This document shows positions 43,996 to 54,196 of a stretch of 64,000 nt of DNA, in pieces. How positions within the stretch are numbered: position 1 is the stretch's first letter; every line of letters begins with the position of its first letter. The position numbers and the translations under genes are program-made. The notes under the pieces were generated by a model. The model was not told where the DNA came from. It saw only the letters and a list, made by a program, of their open reading frames with translations, and made no database searches. This stretch comes from Flavobacteriaceae bacterium (lineage in GTDB: Bacteria; Bacteroidota; Bacteroidia; Flavobacteriales; Flavobacteriaceae): NCBI GenBank assembly GCA_018669795.1, contig JABHSQ010000026.1, positions 62,001 through 126,000 of the forward strand, given 5' to 3'.

Positions 43996-45216
43996 TTGAA
44001 AAAATTATTGCTAATTATTCCCGCTGTCATTTTTTGTTTTTCCTGTACTCAAAAAACAAAAAATGACAAAACAACTCCATCTATTGAAATTGTAAAGGCA
44101 AATTTTGAATATGGCTATGATCTTAATGAGTTTACTATTCTAAGAGACACCATACGATCTGGTGATACTTTTGGAGCAATTTTAGATGCAAATCATGTGT
44201 CTCAAGGAGAAATATATGAAGTAGTTTCAAAAATAAAAGATAGTTTTGATGTAAGAAGAGTAAAAGCTGGAAATCCTTATGTCCTTCTTAATTCCAAAGA
44301 TAGTATTGGTAAAACACAAGTTTTTATTTATGAAAAAAATACAGTTGATTATGCTGTTATTGATTTAAGAGATTGTGTTACTACCTTTAATGATAAAAAG
44401 CCAGTTTCTTATATTAAAAAATATGCCAAAGGAGTAATAACAAGTTCGTTATCAGAAACCATGGAAGAACAGCATTTAAGTCCAAATATGACTGATCAAT
44501 TAGCTGATATATACGCTTGGACTATTGACTTTTTTAGATTGCAACCTGGAGATCGTTTTAAAGTAGTTTATACCGAAAAATACATTAATGACTCTATTCC
44601 TGCTGGTTTAGGCGAAATAAAAGCAGTGATGTTTGAGCACCGAGGAAAACCTATTTATGCTTTTAGTTTTATTGGAGATTCAATTATGGGTATTACCGAT
44701 TACTATGATGATGAAGCAAATAATTTAAGACGGGCATTTTTAAAGGCTCCTGTAAAATTTAGCAGAATATCTTCACGGTATAATTTAAAAAGAAAAATAA
44801 AATTTTATGGTAACAGAGTGCGTGCCCATAAAGGAACTGATTTTGCTGCACCTATTGGAACCCCTATATTAGCAACAGCAGATGGAGTTGTGTCAAAATC
44901 TGAACGAAGTGGAGGAAATGGTAATTATGTAAAAATTAGACATAATAACACTTATGATACACAATACCTTCATATGAAAAAAAGAAATGTAAAAGTGGGG
45001 AAGTATGTTGCACAAGGAGATGTGATTGGATGGGTTGGAATGACAGGAAATACTGGTGGTCCTCACGTATGCTATCGTTTTTGGAAAAACGGAAAGCAAG
45101 TAGATCCATTTAAGCAAGACTTGCCTCTTTCTAAGCCACTACAAGAAAAGTATCAAAAAACTTATTTTGATCATATTTCACCCTTAAAACAACAATTAAA
45201 CGATTTAATTTTTTAA
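43996..45216 (+). CDS. M23 family metallopeptidase lipoprotein
   Basis: 406 residues, start TTG. A lipoprotein signal (LLIIPAVIFCFSC) is followed by a stretch resembling the N-terminal domains of Csd3/ShyA-type endopeptidases (RSGDTFGAILDANHVS). The LytM domain has RAHKGTDFAAP, YLHMKKR and GGPHVCYRFW, giving the zinc ligands His-Asp, His and His. It should cut peptide cross-links of peptidoglycan. It follows the dioxygenase by 21 bases. Confidence 0.92.
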   Translation: MKKLLLIIPAVIFCFSCTQKTKNDKTTPSIEIVKANFEYGYDLNEFTILRDTIRSGDTFGAILDANHVSQGEIYEVVSKIKDSFDVRRVKAGNPYVLLNSKDSIGKTQVFIYEKNTVDYAVIDLRDCVTTFNDKKPVSYIKKYAKGVITSSLSETMEEQHLSPNMTDQLADIYAWTIDFFRLQPGDRFKVVYTEKYINDSIPAGLGEIKAVMFEHRGKPIYAFSFIGDSIMGITDYYDDEANNLRRAFLKAPVKFSRISSRYNLKRKIKFYGNRVRAHKGTDFAAPIGTPILATADGVVSKSERSGGNGNYVKIRHNNTYDTQYLHMKKRNVKVGKYVAQGDVIGWVGMTGNTGGPHVCYRFWKNGKQVDPFKQDLPLSKPLQEKYQKTYFDHISPLKQQLNDLIF

Positions 45217-45367
45217 TTTATTTTTAGTTTATAAGTCTGTTAATAAAAAATTAAAAAAATAACCTATTAATTATCAGATTTTTACGATACTTACACAAGT
45301 ATATATGCAATAATTCTATTTTTTTTTAAAATTTTAAAATTTTATTAAAAAAAACAAATTGAATCCG

Positions 45368-45375
45368 TAAATTTG
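45368..45375 (+). promoter_or_regulatory. -7 promoter box for the 870-residue TonB receptor
   Basis: TAAATTTG fits TAnnTTTG. Its last three bases (TTG) are in frame with the gene and mimic a start codon. The 60 bases upstream are almost pure A and T and could act as an UP-like element. Confidence 0.5.
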
Positions 45376-45396
45376 CAACAACTTAAAAACAATTTA

Positions 45397-48009
45397 ATGA
45401 TGAAAAAAATTACTTTTTATTTAGTAGTTTCCTTTTTATTCGTAAGTGTTATTTCATTTGCACAAGGAACTATTACAGGAACAATTAACGACAGCGATTT
45501 AGGAGGTCCATTATCTGGAGCGACTATTGTTGAGTATGGTACAGATAATGGTGCTGTAACTGATTTTGACGGAAACTTTGAGCTTATAGTAGAAGGGGAC
45601 GACGGAACAGTAACTATTTCTTACTTAGGGTATACTACTCAAACTTTTGTTTATACACTATCTGATGGTGTTTTAGTTTTAGAGGTTGTTACCTTAGCTC
45701 CTGATCCAAATTCACTTGCAGAAATAGTAGTTATAGGGACTGGAGTTGTACAACTTGCAGCTGGAAGAAAAACTCCTACTGCAGTGTCAACAATTTCTGC
45801 TGAAGAAATTCAACTTAGAGGAGGAGCAAATAGAGATTTAACCGAATCAATTGCATTTACACCATCAGCAACTGTTACTGGGAATAATGGGTTTGGAGAT
45901 TCTCAATTATTTTTAAGAGGGTTTGATCAAACTAACATTGCAGTACTATTAAACGGTCAGCCCGTAAATGGTATGGAAGATGGTAAAGTTTATTGGTCTA
46001 ACTGGTCAGGTCTTGCAGATATTGCAACTACAGTTGAGGTTCAAAGAGGTCTTGGAGCTTCAAGATTAGCGATTTCTTCAGTTGGGGGAACCACTAATAT
46101 TGTTATGAAAGCTGCAGATAAAAGAAAAGGTGGATTTGTAAAATTTACAGGAGCAAACGACAGTTATTTGAAAGCTACTGTTGGATATGATTCTGGTATG
46201 AACGATAAAGGATGGGCTTTTTCAGTATTATTAGATTACTGGCAAGCACATAGAAAATGGTCTGCGGGTACCTATGGTGAAGGGCAAACATATTATTTTT
46301 CTGTTGGTTATAAGGCAAGTGAAAAACATAATTTTAACTTCTTAGTTACTGGTTCACCGCAATTACATGGTCAAAAATGGTCTCAATCTAGAGAAAGAAT
46401 TGCTGCTGATCCAAAATTTAACCAACATTGGGGTTATTTAAATGCAGACGGTACAGATATATCGTCTGAAAGACAAAACTTTTACCACAAACCAGTTACT
46501 AACTTAAACTGGGATTTTACTATTTCTGACAACACTACACTATCTACAGTTGCTTATGCTTCTTGGGGACGTGGTGGTGGAACTGGTCCAAGAGGAAACG
46601 GACGTATTAGAACAGCAGACGTTGAAGTAGATGGGGTAACTTTCCCAGGACAAATTGATTACCCTGCAATAGAAGAAGCTAACACTTTAATAGGTGTAGG
46701 TGGTGATTATGGAGCTCCAAATGGAGCAGGATACATCAGAAGAGGTTCTATGAATAATCATGCTTGGTATGGAGTGGTTTCTAATTTAAATCATGATTTT
46801 TCTGATAACCTATCTGGTAGTGTTGGAGTAGATGCAAGATTTTATCAAGGTGATCATTTTAGACAAGTAGTCGATTTGTATGGTTTATCTGGATGGTCTA
46901 ATGACAGACCAGATGATAAAGTAGTGACAAATACCTATGAAGCTAATCCATGGTCAACTTTATTTGATTATGCACCAGAAGAAAATAGAATTGCTTATGA
47001 TAATTCAGAAAAAATAAACTACCAAGGAGTATTTGGACAATTAGAATATGCTACCGATAACTTTACGGTATTTACACAGGGTGCTATTTCTAACCAATCT
47101 TATGAAAGAGAAGATAGGTTTGGGGATACAAAATCTGATAAAATTAGTAAAGCTGGATATAATATAAAAGCTGGTGTTTCATATGATATGAACCCGTCAA
47201 ATACTATTTTCCTTAATGGTGGTCATTATTCAAGACAGCCTTATTTAGATAATATTTTTAATAGAAATTCAGGTCAAATTACAGAACCAATATCTCCATC
47301 TGTAGACAATGAATTAATTACAAGTGTTGAAGCTGGATACCATATTAAAGCAAATCGTTTTAGAGTAAACTTTAATGCCTATGTAACTAATTGGTCTGAT
47401 AGAACATTATCAAACTTTGATACAGATGACAATGGCACTCCTGATGATGATACAGATGATTTTGACTTAACTGTCTTACAAAGGGATGTAACGCAATTTC
47501 ACTCTGGAGCTGAATTAGATGTTAATTTTAGAGCTACTGATTGGTTAACAATACAAGGATTTGCTTCTGCTGGTTCTTGGTATTATAAAGGAGACGCTGA
47601 AGTATCTATTTATAACGCTGATACTGACGCACAAATAGGTGAAACTGAACAAGTTAATCGTGATGGTATTAAAGTATCATCAGCTCCACAATTTACTACA
47701 GGTATAGGTTTTGATGCAAAACTTGTTAAAGGTCTAAGTATAGACGCTCGTATTAAATACAATGCTAATCATTATGAGTTTACTGACGTATCAACTTCAA
47801 AAGAAGATTTTCTAGGAGATAAATTAGATACTTATGCTTTAACAAATGCTGGTATTACTTACCGTTTTAGTTTTGGAGATAATACCATGACTTTTAGAGC
47901 AAACATGTTTAATGTTTTTGATAAAATTGCGATCAATCAATCTGATAGATACGGATATTTTATTACGGGTGGTAGAACATTTAATGCTTCCATGCGTTAT
48001 GAGTTCTAA
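45397..48009 (+). CDS. TonB-dependent receptor with CarboxypepD_reg domain
   Basis: 870 residues from the ATG at 45397; the TTG at 45373 belongs to the promoter. Signal peptide (TFYLVVSFLFVSVISFAQG), CarboxypepD_reg-like domain (about 23-105: LSGATIVEYGTDNGAVTDFDG), plug (SAEEIQLRGGANRDLTESIA, LFLRGFDQTNIAVLLNGQPV) and a 22-strand barrel that ends MRYEF. No SusD-like partner adjoins it, so a polysaccharide role is unlikely; the substrate is unknown. Monocistronic, closed by a strong terminator. Confidence 0.93.
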   Translation: MMKKITFYLVVSFLFVSVISFAQGTITGTINDSDLGGPLSGATIVEYGTDNGAVTDFDGNFELIVEGDDGTVTISYLGYTTQTFVYTLSDGVLVLEVVTLAPDPNSLAEIVVIGTGVVQLAAGRKTPTAVSTISAEEIQLRGGANRDLTESIAFTPSATVTGNNGFGDSQLFLRGFDQTNIAVLLNGQPVNGMEDGKVYWSNWSGLADIATTVEVQRGLGASRLAISSVGGTTNIVMKAADKRKGGFVKFTGANDSYLKATVGYDSGMNDKGWAFSVLLDYWQAHRKWSAGTYGEGQTYYFSVGYKASEKHNFNFLVTGSPQLHGQKWSQSRERIAADPKFNQHWGYLNADGTDISSERQNFYHKPVTNLNWDFTISDNTTLSTVAYASWGRGGGTGPRGNGRIRTADVEVDGVTFPGQIDYPAIEEANTLIGVGGDYGAPNGAGYIRRGSMNNHAWYGVVSNLNHDFSDNLSGSVGVDARFYQGDHFRQVVDLYGLSGWSNDRPDDKVVTNTYEANPWSTLFDYAPEENRIAYDNSEKINYQGVFGQLEYATDNFTVFTQGAISNQSYEREDRFGDTKSDKISKAGYNIKAGVSYDMNPSNTIFLNGGHYSRQPYLDNIFNRNSGQITEPISPSVDNELITSVEAGYHIKANRFRVNFNAYVTNWSDRTLSNFDTDDNGTPDDDTDDFDLTVLQRDVTQFHSGAELDVNFRATDWLTIQGFASAGSWYYKGDAEVSIYNADTDAQIGETEQVNRDGIKVSSAPQFTTGIGFDAKLVKGLSIDARIKYNANHYEFTDVSTSKEDFLGDKLDTYALTNAGITYRFSFGDNTMTFRANMFNVFDKIAINQSDRYGYFITGGRTFNASMRYEF

Positions 48010-48030
48010 AACTTAGAATGTCACAATTAA

Positions 48031-48064
48031 AAAGCGCCCTAATTGTATTAGGGCGCTTTTTTTA
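48031..48064 (+). terminator. intrinsic terminator after the first TonB receptor
   Basis: A perfect 13-bp stem AAAGCGCCCTAAT (48031-48043) with ATTAGGGCGCTTT (48047-48059), 3-base loop, then a T run. Confidence 0.92.
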
Positions 48065-48191
48065 TTTTTTATAATTGCCTTTATAAAATAACATTAACAT
48101 GTTCAGATTACATTAATAAATTATATTGATGGATTATATTAATTATTCTTGTATTTTTATTTCAACTATTAATTAACTAAAATACCATACT

Positions 48192-48536
48192 ATGAATGCT
48201 ACAAAAGCTAATATTATAAATTCAGTCTGTTTAATCTCTATTGGATTGTGGGGATATCTTGAAGTAATTTCACCAACTGCACTTATTCCCGTAGGTTTTG
48301 GGGCTGCTTTAATTCTTTGTTCGCCTGGTGTAAGAAAGGAAAACAAAGTAGTTGCGCATATAGCTGTTCTTTTAACACTAGTCATTTTAATTGCCTTAGT
48401 AGGAATGAGACTTCCTAAATCAATTGATCAAGGAGGTTTAGGGCTTGTAAGAGTCTTATTAATGATTGGAACTTCTGCCTTTTCAATGGTATATTTTGTA
48501 AAAAGTTTTATTGCAAATAGAAAAGCTAGAAAATAA
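48192..48536 (+). CDS. small membrane protein of unknown function
   Basis: 114 residues with four predicted membrane segments and a basic C-terminus (FIANRKARK). No family recognised. It is flanked by terminators on both sides and is probably transcribed alone. Confidence 0.7.
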   Translation: MNATKANIINSVCLISIGLWGYLEVISPTALIPVGFGAALILCSPGVRKENKVVAHIAVLLTLVILIALVGMRLPKSIDQGGLGLVRVLLMIGTSAFSMVYFVKSFIANRKARK

Positions 48537-48598
48537 GTTGAAATAAAGTTCGCTTTATCTATTCTTATTAGGCATAGTCAATAGTAATACTATCATAT

Positions 48599-48638
48599 AA
48601 AAGCTTCCAATTAGATTTCTAATTGGAAGCTTTTATAT
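48599..48638. terminator. bidirectional terminator
   Basis: A perfect stem AAAAGCTTCCAATTAG (48599-48614) with CTAATTGGAAGCTTTT (48619-48634) and a 4-base loop lies between two convergent genes. Confidence 0.9.
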
Positions 48639-48656
48639 TTATTAAAACTGATTGTA

Positions 48657-49706
48657 TTAGTTCTCTTTAATTAAGTATATATAAACTGGAAAATGGTCAC
48701 TATAACCGCCAGTATAACCACCATCTGCATAACTGCGGTAAGGGTAGCCTTTGTATCTTCCATGAGCATTTACTAAATAGGTTTTATTATAAATACCTGC
48801 CTGATAAAATCGATAACTTGAAAAATCTTTTTTTGTTAATTCTGTAGATATAATTATTTGATCAAAAAGATTCCAACTATCTCTATAAGCAATCGATCCT
48901 AACCCTTTTTTAGCTATATCCTCCATAGGATTATACAATTCTTTCATGTTAAGCCCTTCTGTTTTTCTTTGTGTTTTTAAATATTTTTTTACACTAGGAC
49001 TCGTTGGGTCATCATTGAAATCTCCCATTGTTATAACTTTTGCATAAGGATCTTCGCTAAATAAAGAATCTATTATTTGTCTATTTAATTTTGCTGCTTT
49101 AATTCGTTTTGAACGACTTCTTTTTTCTCCACCACTTCTAGATGGCCAATGGTTTATAATTAGGTTAATTTTCTCACCATCTAGCATTCCACTTACTATA
49201 AGTTGATCTCTAGTAAAAACTCGTTTAGATTTATCGTTATCACTATAAATTAATAACTCTTTTGTCTTATAATTGGTAGGGGTAAATAATTTCTTTTTAT
49301 ATAATAAAGCTACATCAATCCCTCTTCTATCAGGTGAATTAAATTGTATAATACCATAATCTTTTTTTACTAAAGGTTTTTGATTTACTAAATCTTCTAA
49401 AACCTTTCTGTTTTCAATTTCACATACACCAATAATAGCAGGAGTTGTTCCAGAAACATCAGCCCCAATTTCTGAAATCACCTTTGCCATATTTTTTAAT
49501 TTATCTTGATAGATTTCTTCCGTCCAATGATCTTTTCCTTCAGGAGTTCTGTCATCATCAAAAGTAATTGGGTCATTTTCAGTATCAAATAAATTTTCCA
49601 AATTGTAAAAAGCAATAGTGTTCACTTTATATGTTTTTGAATTCTGACCAAAACTAACGGTTAAAGAAAGTATTGAAAGGACTAAATAATAGCGTATCTG
49701 TCTCAT
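48657..49706 (-). CDS. secreted endonuclease/exonuclease/phosphatase family protein
   Basis: 349 residues. A signal peptide (YYLVLSILSLTVSFGQ) and then the EEP fold: FYNLENLFDTEND, GVCEIENRKVLE, NHWPSRSGG, GDFNDDPTS and the final SDHFPVY histidine. Such proteins cut nucleic acids, phosphodiesters or phosphoinositides. It is divergent from a TonB receptor followed by a DUF5689 lipoprotein. In this setting it probably releases phosphate or nucleotides outside the cytoplasm, which is inference. Confidence 0.9.
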   Translation of the reverse strand: MRQIRYYLVLSILSLTVSFGQNSKTYKVNTIAFYNLENLFDTENDPITFDDDRTPEGKDHWTEEIYQDKLKNMAKVISEIGADVSGTTPAIIGVCEIENRKVLEDLVNQKPLVKKDYGIIQFNSPDRRGIDVALLYKKKLFTPTNYKTKELLIYSDNDKSKRVFTRDQLIVSGMLDGEKINLIINHWPSRSGGEKRSRSKRIKAAKLNRQIIDSLFSEDPYAKVITMGDFNDDPTSPSVKKYLKTQRKTEGLNMKELYNPMEDIAKKGLGSIAYRDSWNLFDQIIISTELTKKDFSSYRFYQAGIYNKTYLVNAHGRYKGYPYRSYADGGYTGGYSDHFPVYIYLIKEN

Positions 49707-49839
49707 AAAGTGTGCGATATGAAATATTATTTTTAAATATTTTATACTTCAAAAGTAGTTAATTCAAATTTATTGTTTAAATTTAACCTACTTCCCTCTT
49801 TATAAGCAATTATAAAACTTAGCAAACGTATAAAACAAA

Positions 49840-52695
49840 ATGAGAAAAATTATTTTCACATTAGCTGTTGTATATATAAGCAGCACCATTTTACATGCTC
49901 AAGAGGTTGTAATAAAAGGAAGGGTGGTAGACACCTATTCAAGTGAAGTAATCACAGACGTGCAAATATATATTTTGTCTTCAAATTTTGAAACAAAGAC
50001 AAATATGAAGGGATTGTTTGCCTTAACAGGTTCAGATTTCCCACAAGGAGAACAAATTCTTGTGGTAAGCAAGTTAAATTACATTACTCAGCGTATTCCT
50101 ATTACCATTCAAAACGGAAAAACCATTAATCTAGACCCTATTATTATGGATATAGATTTAACCGAATTAGAATCCAAAATAGGACTTATTAATCTTTCTG
50201 ATATTGAACTAGACGGTGATTTAGGAGGATCAGCTACTAATGTTTCAGGTCTGTTACAGGCATCAAAAGGTGCTTTCTTAAATGCAGCAGCTTTTGATTT
50301 TAGCGCTACTTTTTTTAGACCACGTGGTTTAGATAATGCCTATGGAAAAGTTTTAATCAATGGTGTTGAAATGAACAAGCAATTTAACGGTCGACCACAA
50401 TGGGGAGACTGGGGAGGTCTTAACGATGTGCAAAGAAACAGGGAGTTTGCTATGGGATTAAAAGCCAATGATTACACTTTTGGTGGCCTTGCAGGAACAA
50501 CCAATATGGTAATGAGAGCTTCAAAATATCGTAAAAGTGGACGGGTTTCAATTGCCGTAGCTAACAGAAGCTACAAAGGCCGAATAATGGCATCGTACCA
50601 TAGTGGAGTTTCTAAAAAAGGTTGGGCCTATTCATTTTTAGTATCTAGACGGTATGGAAATGAAGGGTTTATTGATGGAACATTATACGAAGCGAATTCA
50701 TTTTTCGCTTCTGTTGAAAAAATTATAAACGAAAAGCATTCCTTAAACTTTACCTCATTTTATACTCCAAACCGAAGAGGACGTTCAACAGCGGTTACAC
50801 AGGAAGTAAAAAATCTAAAAGGGATTCGATACAATCCTAATTGGGGATACCAAAATGGAGAATTAAGAAACAGTCGTGTTCGAAATATTAAAGAACCAGT
50901 GTTTATGTTAAATCATTTTTGGAAAATAAACAAAAAAACAAATTTGAACACGAATGCTTCCTACCAAACTGGAAGTATTGGTAATACAAGAGTTGATAAT
51001 GGAGGGACTCGCTTATTAGAAGTTGATGGCCAAGAAGCCTATTTAGGTGGAGGTAGAAATCCCCTTGGAAATTATTACCAACGATTACCTAGTTATTTCT
51101 TAAAAGACCCAAATTCAACTGCAGGGGACTTCCAAAACGCCTATGTAGCGCAACAAGAATTTGTTACTAACGGACAATTAGATTGGGAATCTCTTTATAG
51201 GGCGAATGCAATTTCAGTTTCTACTGGAGGGAATTCTATTTATGCTATTCAAGAGGATAGAATAGACGATACTCAGTTTACTATAAATTCTATTTTTAAT
51301 AGTCAAATTACGGATAAAATATTATTTAATGTAAATATTAATTATCGAAATCTAAAAAGCGAAAATTTTGCTGAATTAAAAGATTTATTAGGCGGAACAG
51401 GATTTTTGGATGTAGATTTCTTTGCGGAAGGCGAAGATGGGGAAGTAACTATTGAAGTTGGAGATGTTGCTCAAAGTGACCTTAGAAACCGAAATAGAAT
51501 TGCTAAAGAAGGAGATCGTTATAAATATAATTATGAGATTAATTCAAAGGTATTATCTGGTTTTGCTCAAGCTCAATTTAAATACAATCGAGTAGATTTT
51601 TATATAGGAGCTTCTGTTTCTAACACAAATTATCAACGGAATGGTTTGTTTGAAAATGGCAATTACCTAGGAACAGAATCTTTTGGTGAAGGGGAAAAAC
51701 AAAGTTTTACAGATTTCGGAGTGAAAGGTGGTGCTATCTATAAAATAACAGGTAGACATTTAATAGATGTAAATTTAGGATACATATCTAAAGCACCAAG
51801 TATACGAAATACATTTACAAATGCTCGTCAAAACAATGCTGTTAGTATTGGTTTAGAAAGTGAGAAAATTCAGAATGTGGATATTGGATATATTTTTAGA
51901 TCACCTATAATTAAAGCTAAAATTACTGGTTTTTATTCAAATTTTAAAGATGGAAGTGATTTAGGTTTTTATTTTACTGAAAATATTTCTGGTTTAGGAT
52001 TGGAACAGAATGCATTTATACAAGAGGTAATGACCAATATCGAAAAACAACATATCGGTACAGAATTAGGAATTGAAGCACAAGTTACACCTACTATAAA
52101 GTTAAAAGGCGCAGCATCGATGGGTCAATATACTTATCATAACAATCCAAACTTATATATTACAAGTGATGATTTAGATGGACCAATTTCATTTGGAGAT
52201 GGTACTACTAAATTAAAAAATTATCATGTTGCAGGAGGTCCAGAAAGAGCATATCAATTAGGTATTGAATATCGAGATCCAAAATTTTGGTGGGTAGGAT
52301 TAACAACTAATTACTATTCTAATACTTACCTAGATATCAATAATTTAGCGCGATCTGATAATTTTAGTACAGATTTTGACGGACAGCCCTTTAACAATTA
52401 CGATCCAGAAGTAGCGAAGGAATTATTAAAACAAGAAAAGTTTGACGATTACTTTCTAGTAAATGTAATTGGAGGCAAGTCTTGGAAAATTAAACAATAT
52501 TATGTTGGATTTTTTGCTTCGATCAATAATGCTTTAGATCAAGAATATGTAACTGGTGGATTTGAACAAGGAAGAAAATCAAGCTATAGAGATTTAAAGG
52601 AAGATAAATTACTTGAATATGGGCCTATTTTTGGACCTCGTTATTTCTTTGGTACCGGAGGATCTTATTATGTAAATGTTTACGTAAGATTTTAA
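49840..52695 (+). CDS. TonB-dependent receptor (beside DUF5689)
   Basis: 951 residues. Signal peptide (FTLAVVYISSTILHAQ), CarboxypepD_reg-like domain (about 23-110), plug and barrel ending YVNVYVRF. The plug is reduced: the usual second half reads FSATFFRPRGLDNAYGKVLI and DVQRNREFAMGLKAN. The downstream lipoprotein gene starts 53 bases later. Substrate import through the outer membrane is energised by TonB; the neighbouring EEP protein suggests a nucleic-acid- or phosphate-related nutrient. Confidence 0.92.
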   Translation: MRKIIFTLAVVYISSTILHAQEVVIKGRVVDTYSSEVITDVQIYILSSNFETKTNMKGLFALTGSDFPQGEQILVVSKLNYITQRIPITIQNGKTINLDPIIMDIDLTELESKIGLINLSDIELDGDLGGSATNVSGLLQASKGAFLNAAAFDFSATFFRPRGLDNAYGKVLINGVEMNKQFNGRPQWGDWGGLNDVQRNREFAMGLKANDYTFGGLAGTTNMVMRASKYRKSGRVSIAVANRSYKGRIMASYHSGVSKKGWAYSFLVSRRYGNEGFIDGTLYEANSFFASVEKIINEKHSLNFTSFYTPNRRGRSTAVTQEVKNLKGIRYNPNWGYQNGELRNSRVRNIKEPVFMLNHFWKINKKTNLNTNASYQTGSIGNTRVDNGGTRLLEVDGQEAYLGGGRNPLGNYYQRLPSYFLKDPNSTAGDFQNAYVAQQEFVTNGQLDWESLYRANAISVSTGGNSIYAIQEDRIDDTQFTINSIFNSQITDKILFNVNINYRNLKSENFAELKDLLGGTGFLDVDFFAEGEDGEVTIEVGDVAQSDLRNRNRIAKEGDRYKYNYEINSKVLSGFAQAQFKYNRVDFYIGASVSNTNYQRNGLFENGNYLGTESFGEGEKQSFTDFGVKGGAIYKITGRHLIDVNLGYISKAPSIRNTFTNARQNNAVSIGLESEKIQNVDIGYIFRSPIIKAKITGFYSNFKDGSDLGFYFTENISGLGLEQNAFIQEVMTNIEKQHIGTELGIEAQVTPTIKLKGAASMGQYTYHNNPNLYITSDDLDGPISFGDGTTKLKNYHVAGGPERAYQLGIEYRDPKFWWVGLTTNYYSNTYLDINNLARSDNFSTDFDGQPFNNYDPEVAKELLKQEKFDDYFLVNVIGGKSWKIKQYYVGFFASINNALDQEYVTGGFEQGRKSSYRDLKEDKLLEYGPIFGPRYFFGTGGSYYVNVYVRF

Positions 52696-52748
52696 TTAAT
52701 AAAATATAGACGGATATATCGTTAACATAAAAAATAAAATTTATCAAA

Positions 52749-54185
52749 ATGAAAACTATAAAAAATTATAAACTAGCAGCTTTTTTCTTTGCAATGACCC
52801 TGGCAGTATCTTGTGTAAAAGATGATGACTACGATATGCCAAATACAGATTCTGCTGCACCAATTATTAACGGAACTATGATCACAATTAATGTTTTAAA
52901 CTCCTTGTTAGAACAAGAACAAAATGTAAATGGGAATGATATTTTGAGTTTTATTGAAAGTAATTTATATATTTCTGGATTCGTAATTTCAAATGACGAA
53001 GCAGGAAACATATATGAAGAATTAGTACTGCAAGATTTAGCAATTAATCCTAGCAGAGGAGTAAAAGTTTTAATAAATGTTAGCCCTTTATTTACTACTT
53101 TTGAATTTGGCAGAAAAGTTTTTGTTAAGCTTGATGGTCAGTCTGTAGGATATAATGGAGGTGTTTTATCTCTAGGATTTAGAGATGGGAACCAAGTTGA
53201 AGCTATTGCTGAATCACTTATGGATCAAACTATCATAAGAGCTATTGAGTTAGCAGAAATAGAACCATTATCAATAAATATTTCAGACTTTTCAGCAGCT
53301 AAAACAAATCTTTATTTGCGATTAAATGATGTGCAATTTAATCGCAATGATGCATTGGGTGAAAATCGTAAAACTTTTGCTGCCGAACCAGAAGATGAGT
53401 TTGACGGAGAAAGAAATTTAGAAAGTTGTGCCGAAGGCTTCAGTGTAATCTTAAGTACCAGTACATTTTCAGATTTTAAAGCTATTGAATTGCCTCAAGG
53501 AAGAGGATATTTAGATGGAATATTAACATATAACTATTTTGGAGATACATTTAATATGGTATTAAACTCTCCAGAAACGATACATTTTAACAGTACTGAC
53601 CGTTGTGATCTTGTGGAGGTAGATTGTGGTTTAGCAGAAACAACTGGAAGCAATGTGATATTTAGTGAATTCTTTGAGTCACAAGAAGTGGATGAGTCAA
53701 TTACTGGAAATGGATGGACAAATTATATCCAAGAGGGTTCTAGAGATTATGAGGCTTATTTTAGCGATGGTGGTAACGGAAACCCTTCTTTAGGAATTTC
53801 TGCTTCAATTGGGTCTTATAATTCTAATGATGATAGCACTATTGCATGGTTAATTATGCCTGAAATTGATTTTGATGTTCAAGACGGAGAAACCATCAAC
53901 TTTAAAACTTCTAATAGTTTTTCTGACGGTAGTACATTAGTGTTATTATTCTCTAGTGATTGGGATGGAAATCCAGATACTATTGCTACAAGTACTTGGG
54001 ATAGTATACCAGCTGCTTATATAGTTCAAGATGATGATTTTTATGGCGATTGGTATCCATCAGGAAATATAAGTTTAGATTGTATTAACGGAAAAGGATA
54101 TATTGGATTTAAATATACAGGAAATGGTAAAGAAGATTTCGACGGAACCTACGAACTAGATGAAATTATTGTAAACTCTAACTAA
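52749..54185 (+). CDS. DUF5689 lipoprotein with choice-of-anchor-J-like domain
   Basis: 478 residues. Lipoprotein signal ending MTLAVSC, then a DUF5689 region (about 35-275; GFVISNDEAGNIYEELVLQD, GRGYLDGILTYN), which resembles an OB-fold nucleic-acid-binding domain, and a C-terminal jelly-roll domain (about 300-478; FSEFFESQEV, GWTNYIQEG, MPEIDFD). It is probably the surface lipoprotein that pairs with the TonB receptor upstream. The binding target is not known. Confidence 0.87.
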   Translation: MKTIKNYKLAAFFFAMTLAVSCVKDDDYDMPNTDSAAPIINGTMITINVLNSLLEQEQNVNGNDILSFIESNLYISGFVISNDEAGNIYEELVLQDLAINPSRGVKVLINVSPLFTTFEFGRKVFVKLDGQSVGYNGGVLSLGFRDGNQVEAIAESLMDQTIIRAIELAEIEPLSINISDFSAAKTNLYLRLNDVQFNRNDALGENRKTFAAEPEDEFDGERNLESCAEGFSVILSTSTFSDFKAIELPQGRGYLDGILTYNYFGDTFNMVLNSPETIHFNSTDRCDLVEVDCGLAETTGSNVIFSEFFESQEVDESITGNGWTNYIQEGSRDYEAYFSDGGNGNPSLGISASIGSYNSNDDSTIAWLIMPEIDFDVQDGETINFKTSNSFSDGSTLVLLFSSDWDGNPDTIATSTWDSIPAAYIVQDDDFYGDWYPSGNISLDCINGKGYIGFKYTGNGKEDFDGTYELDEIIVNSN

Positions 54186-54196
54186 CTTCTATACTA

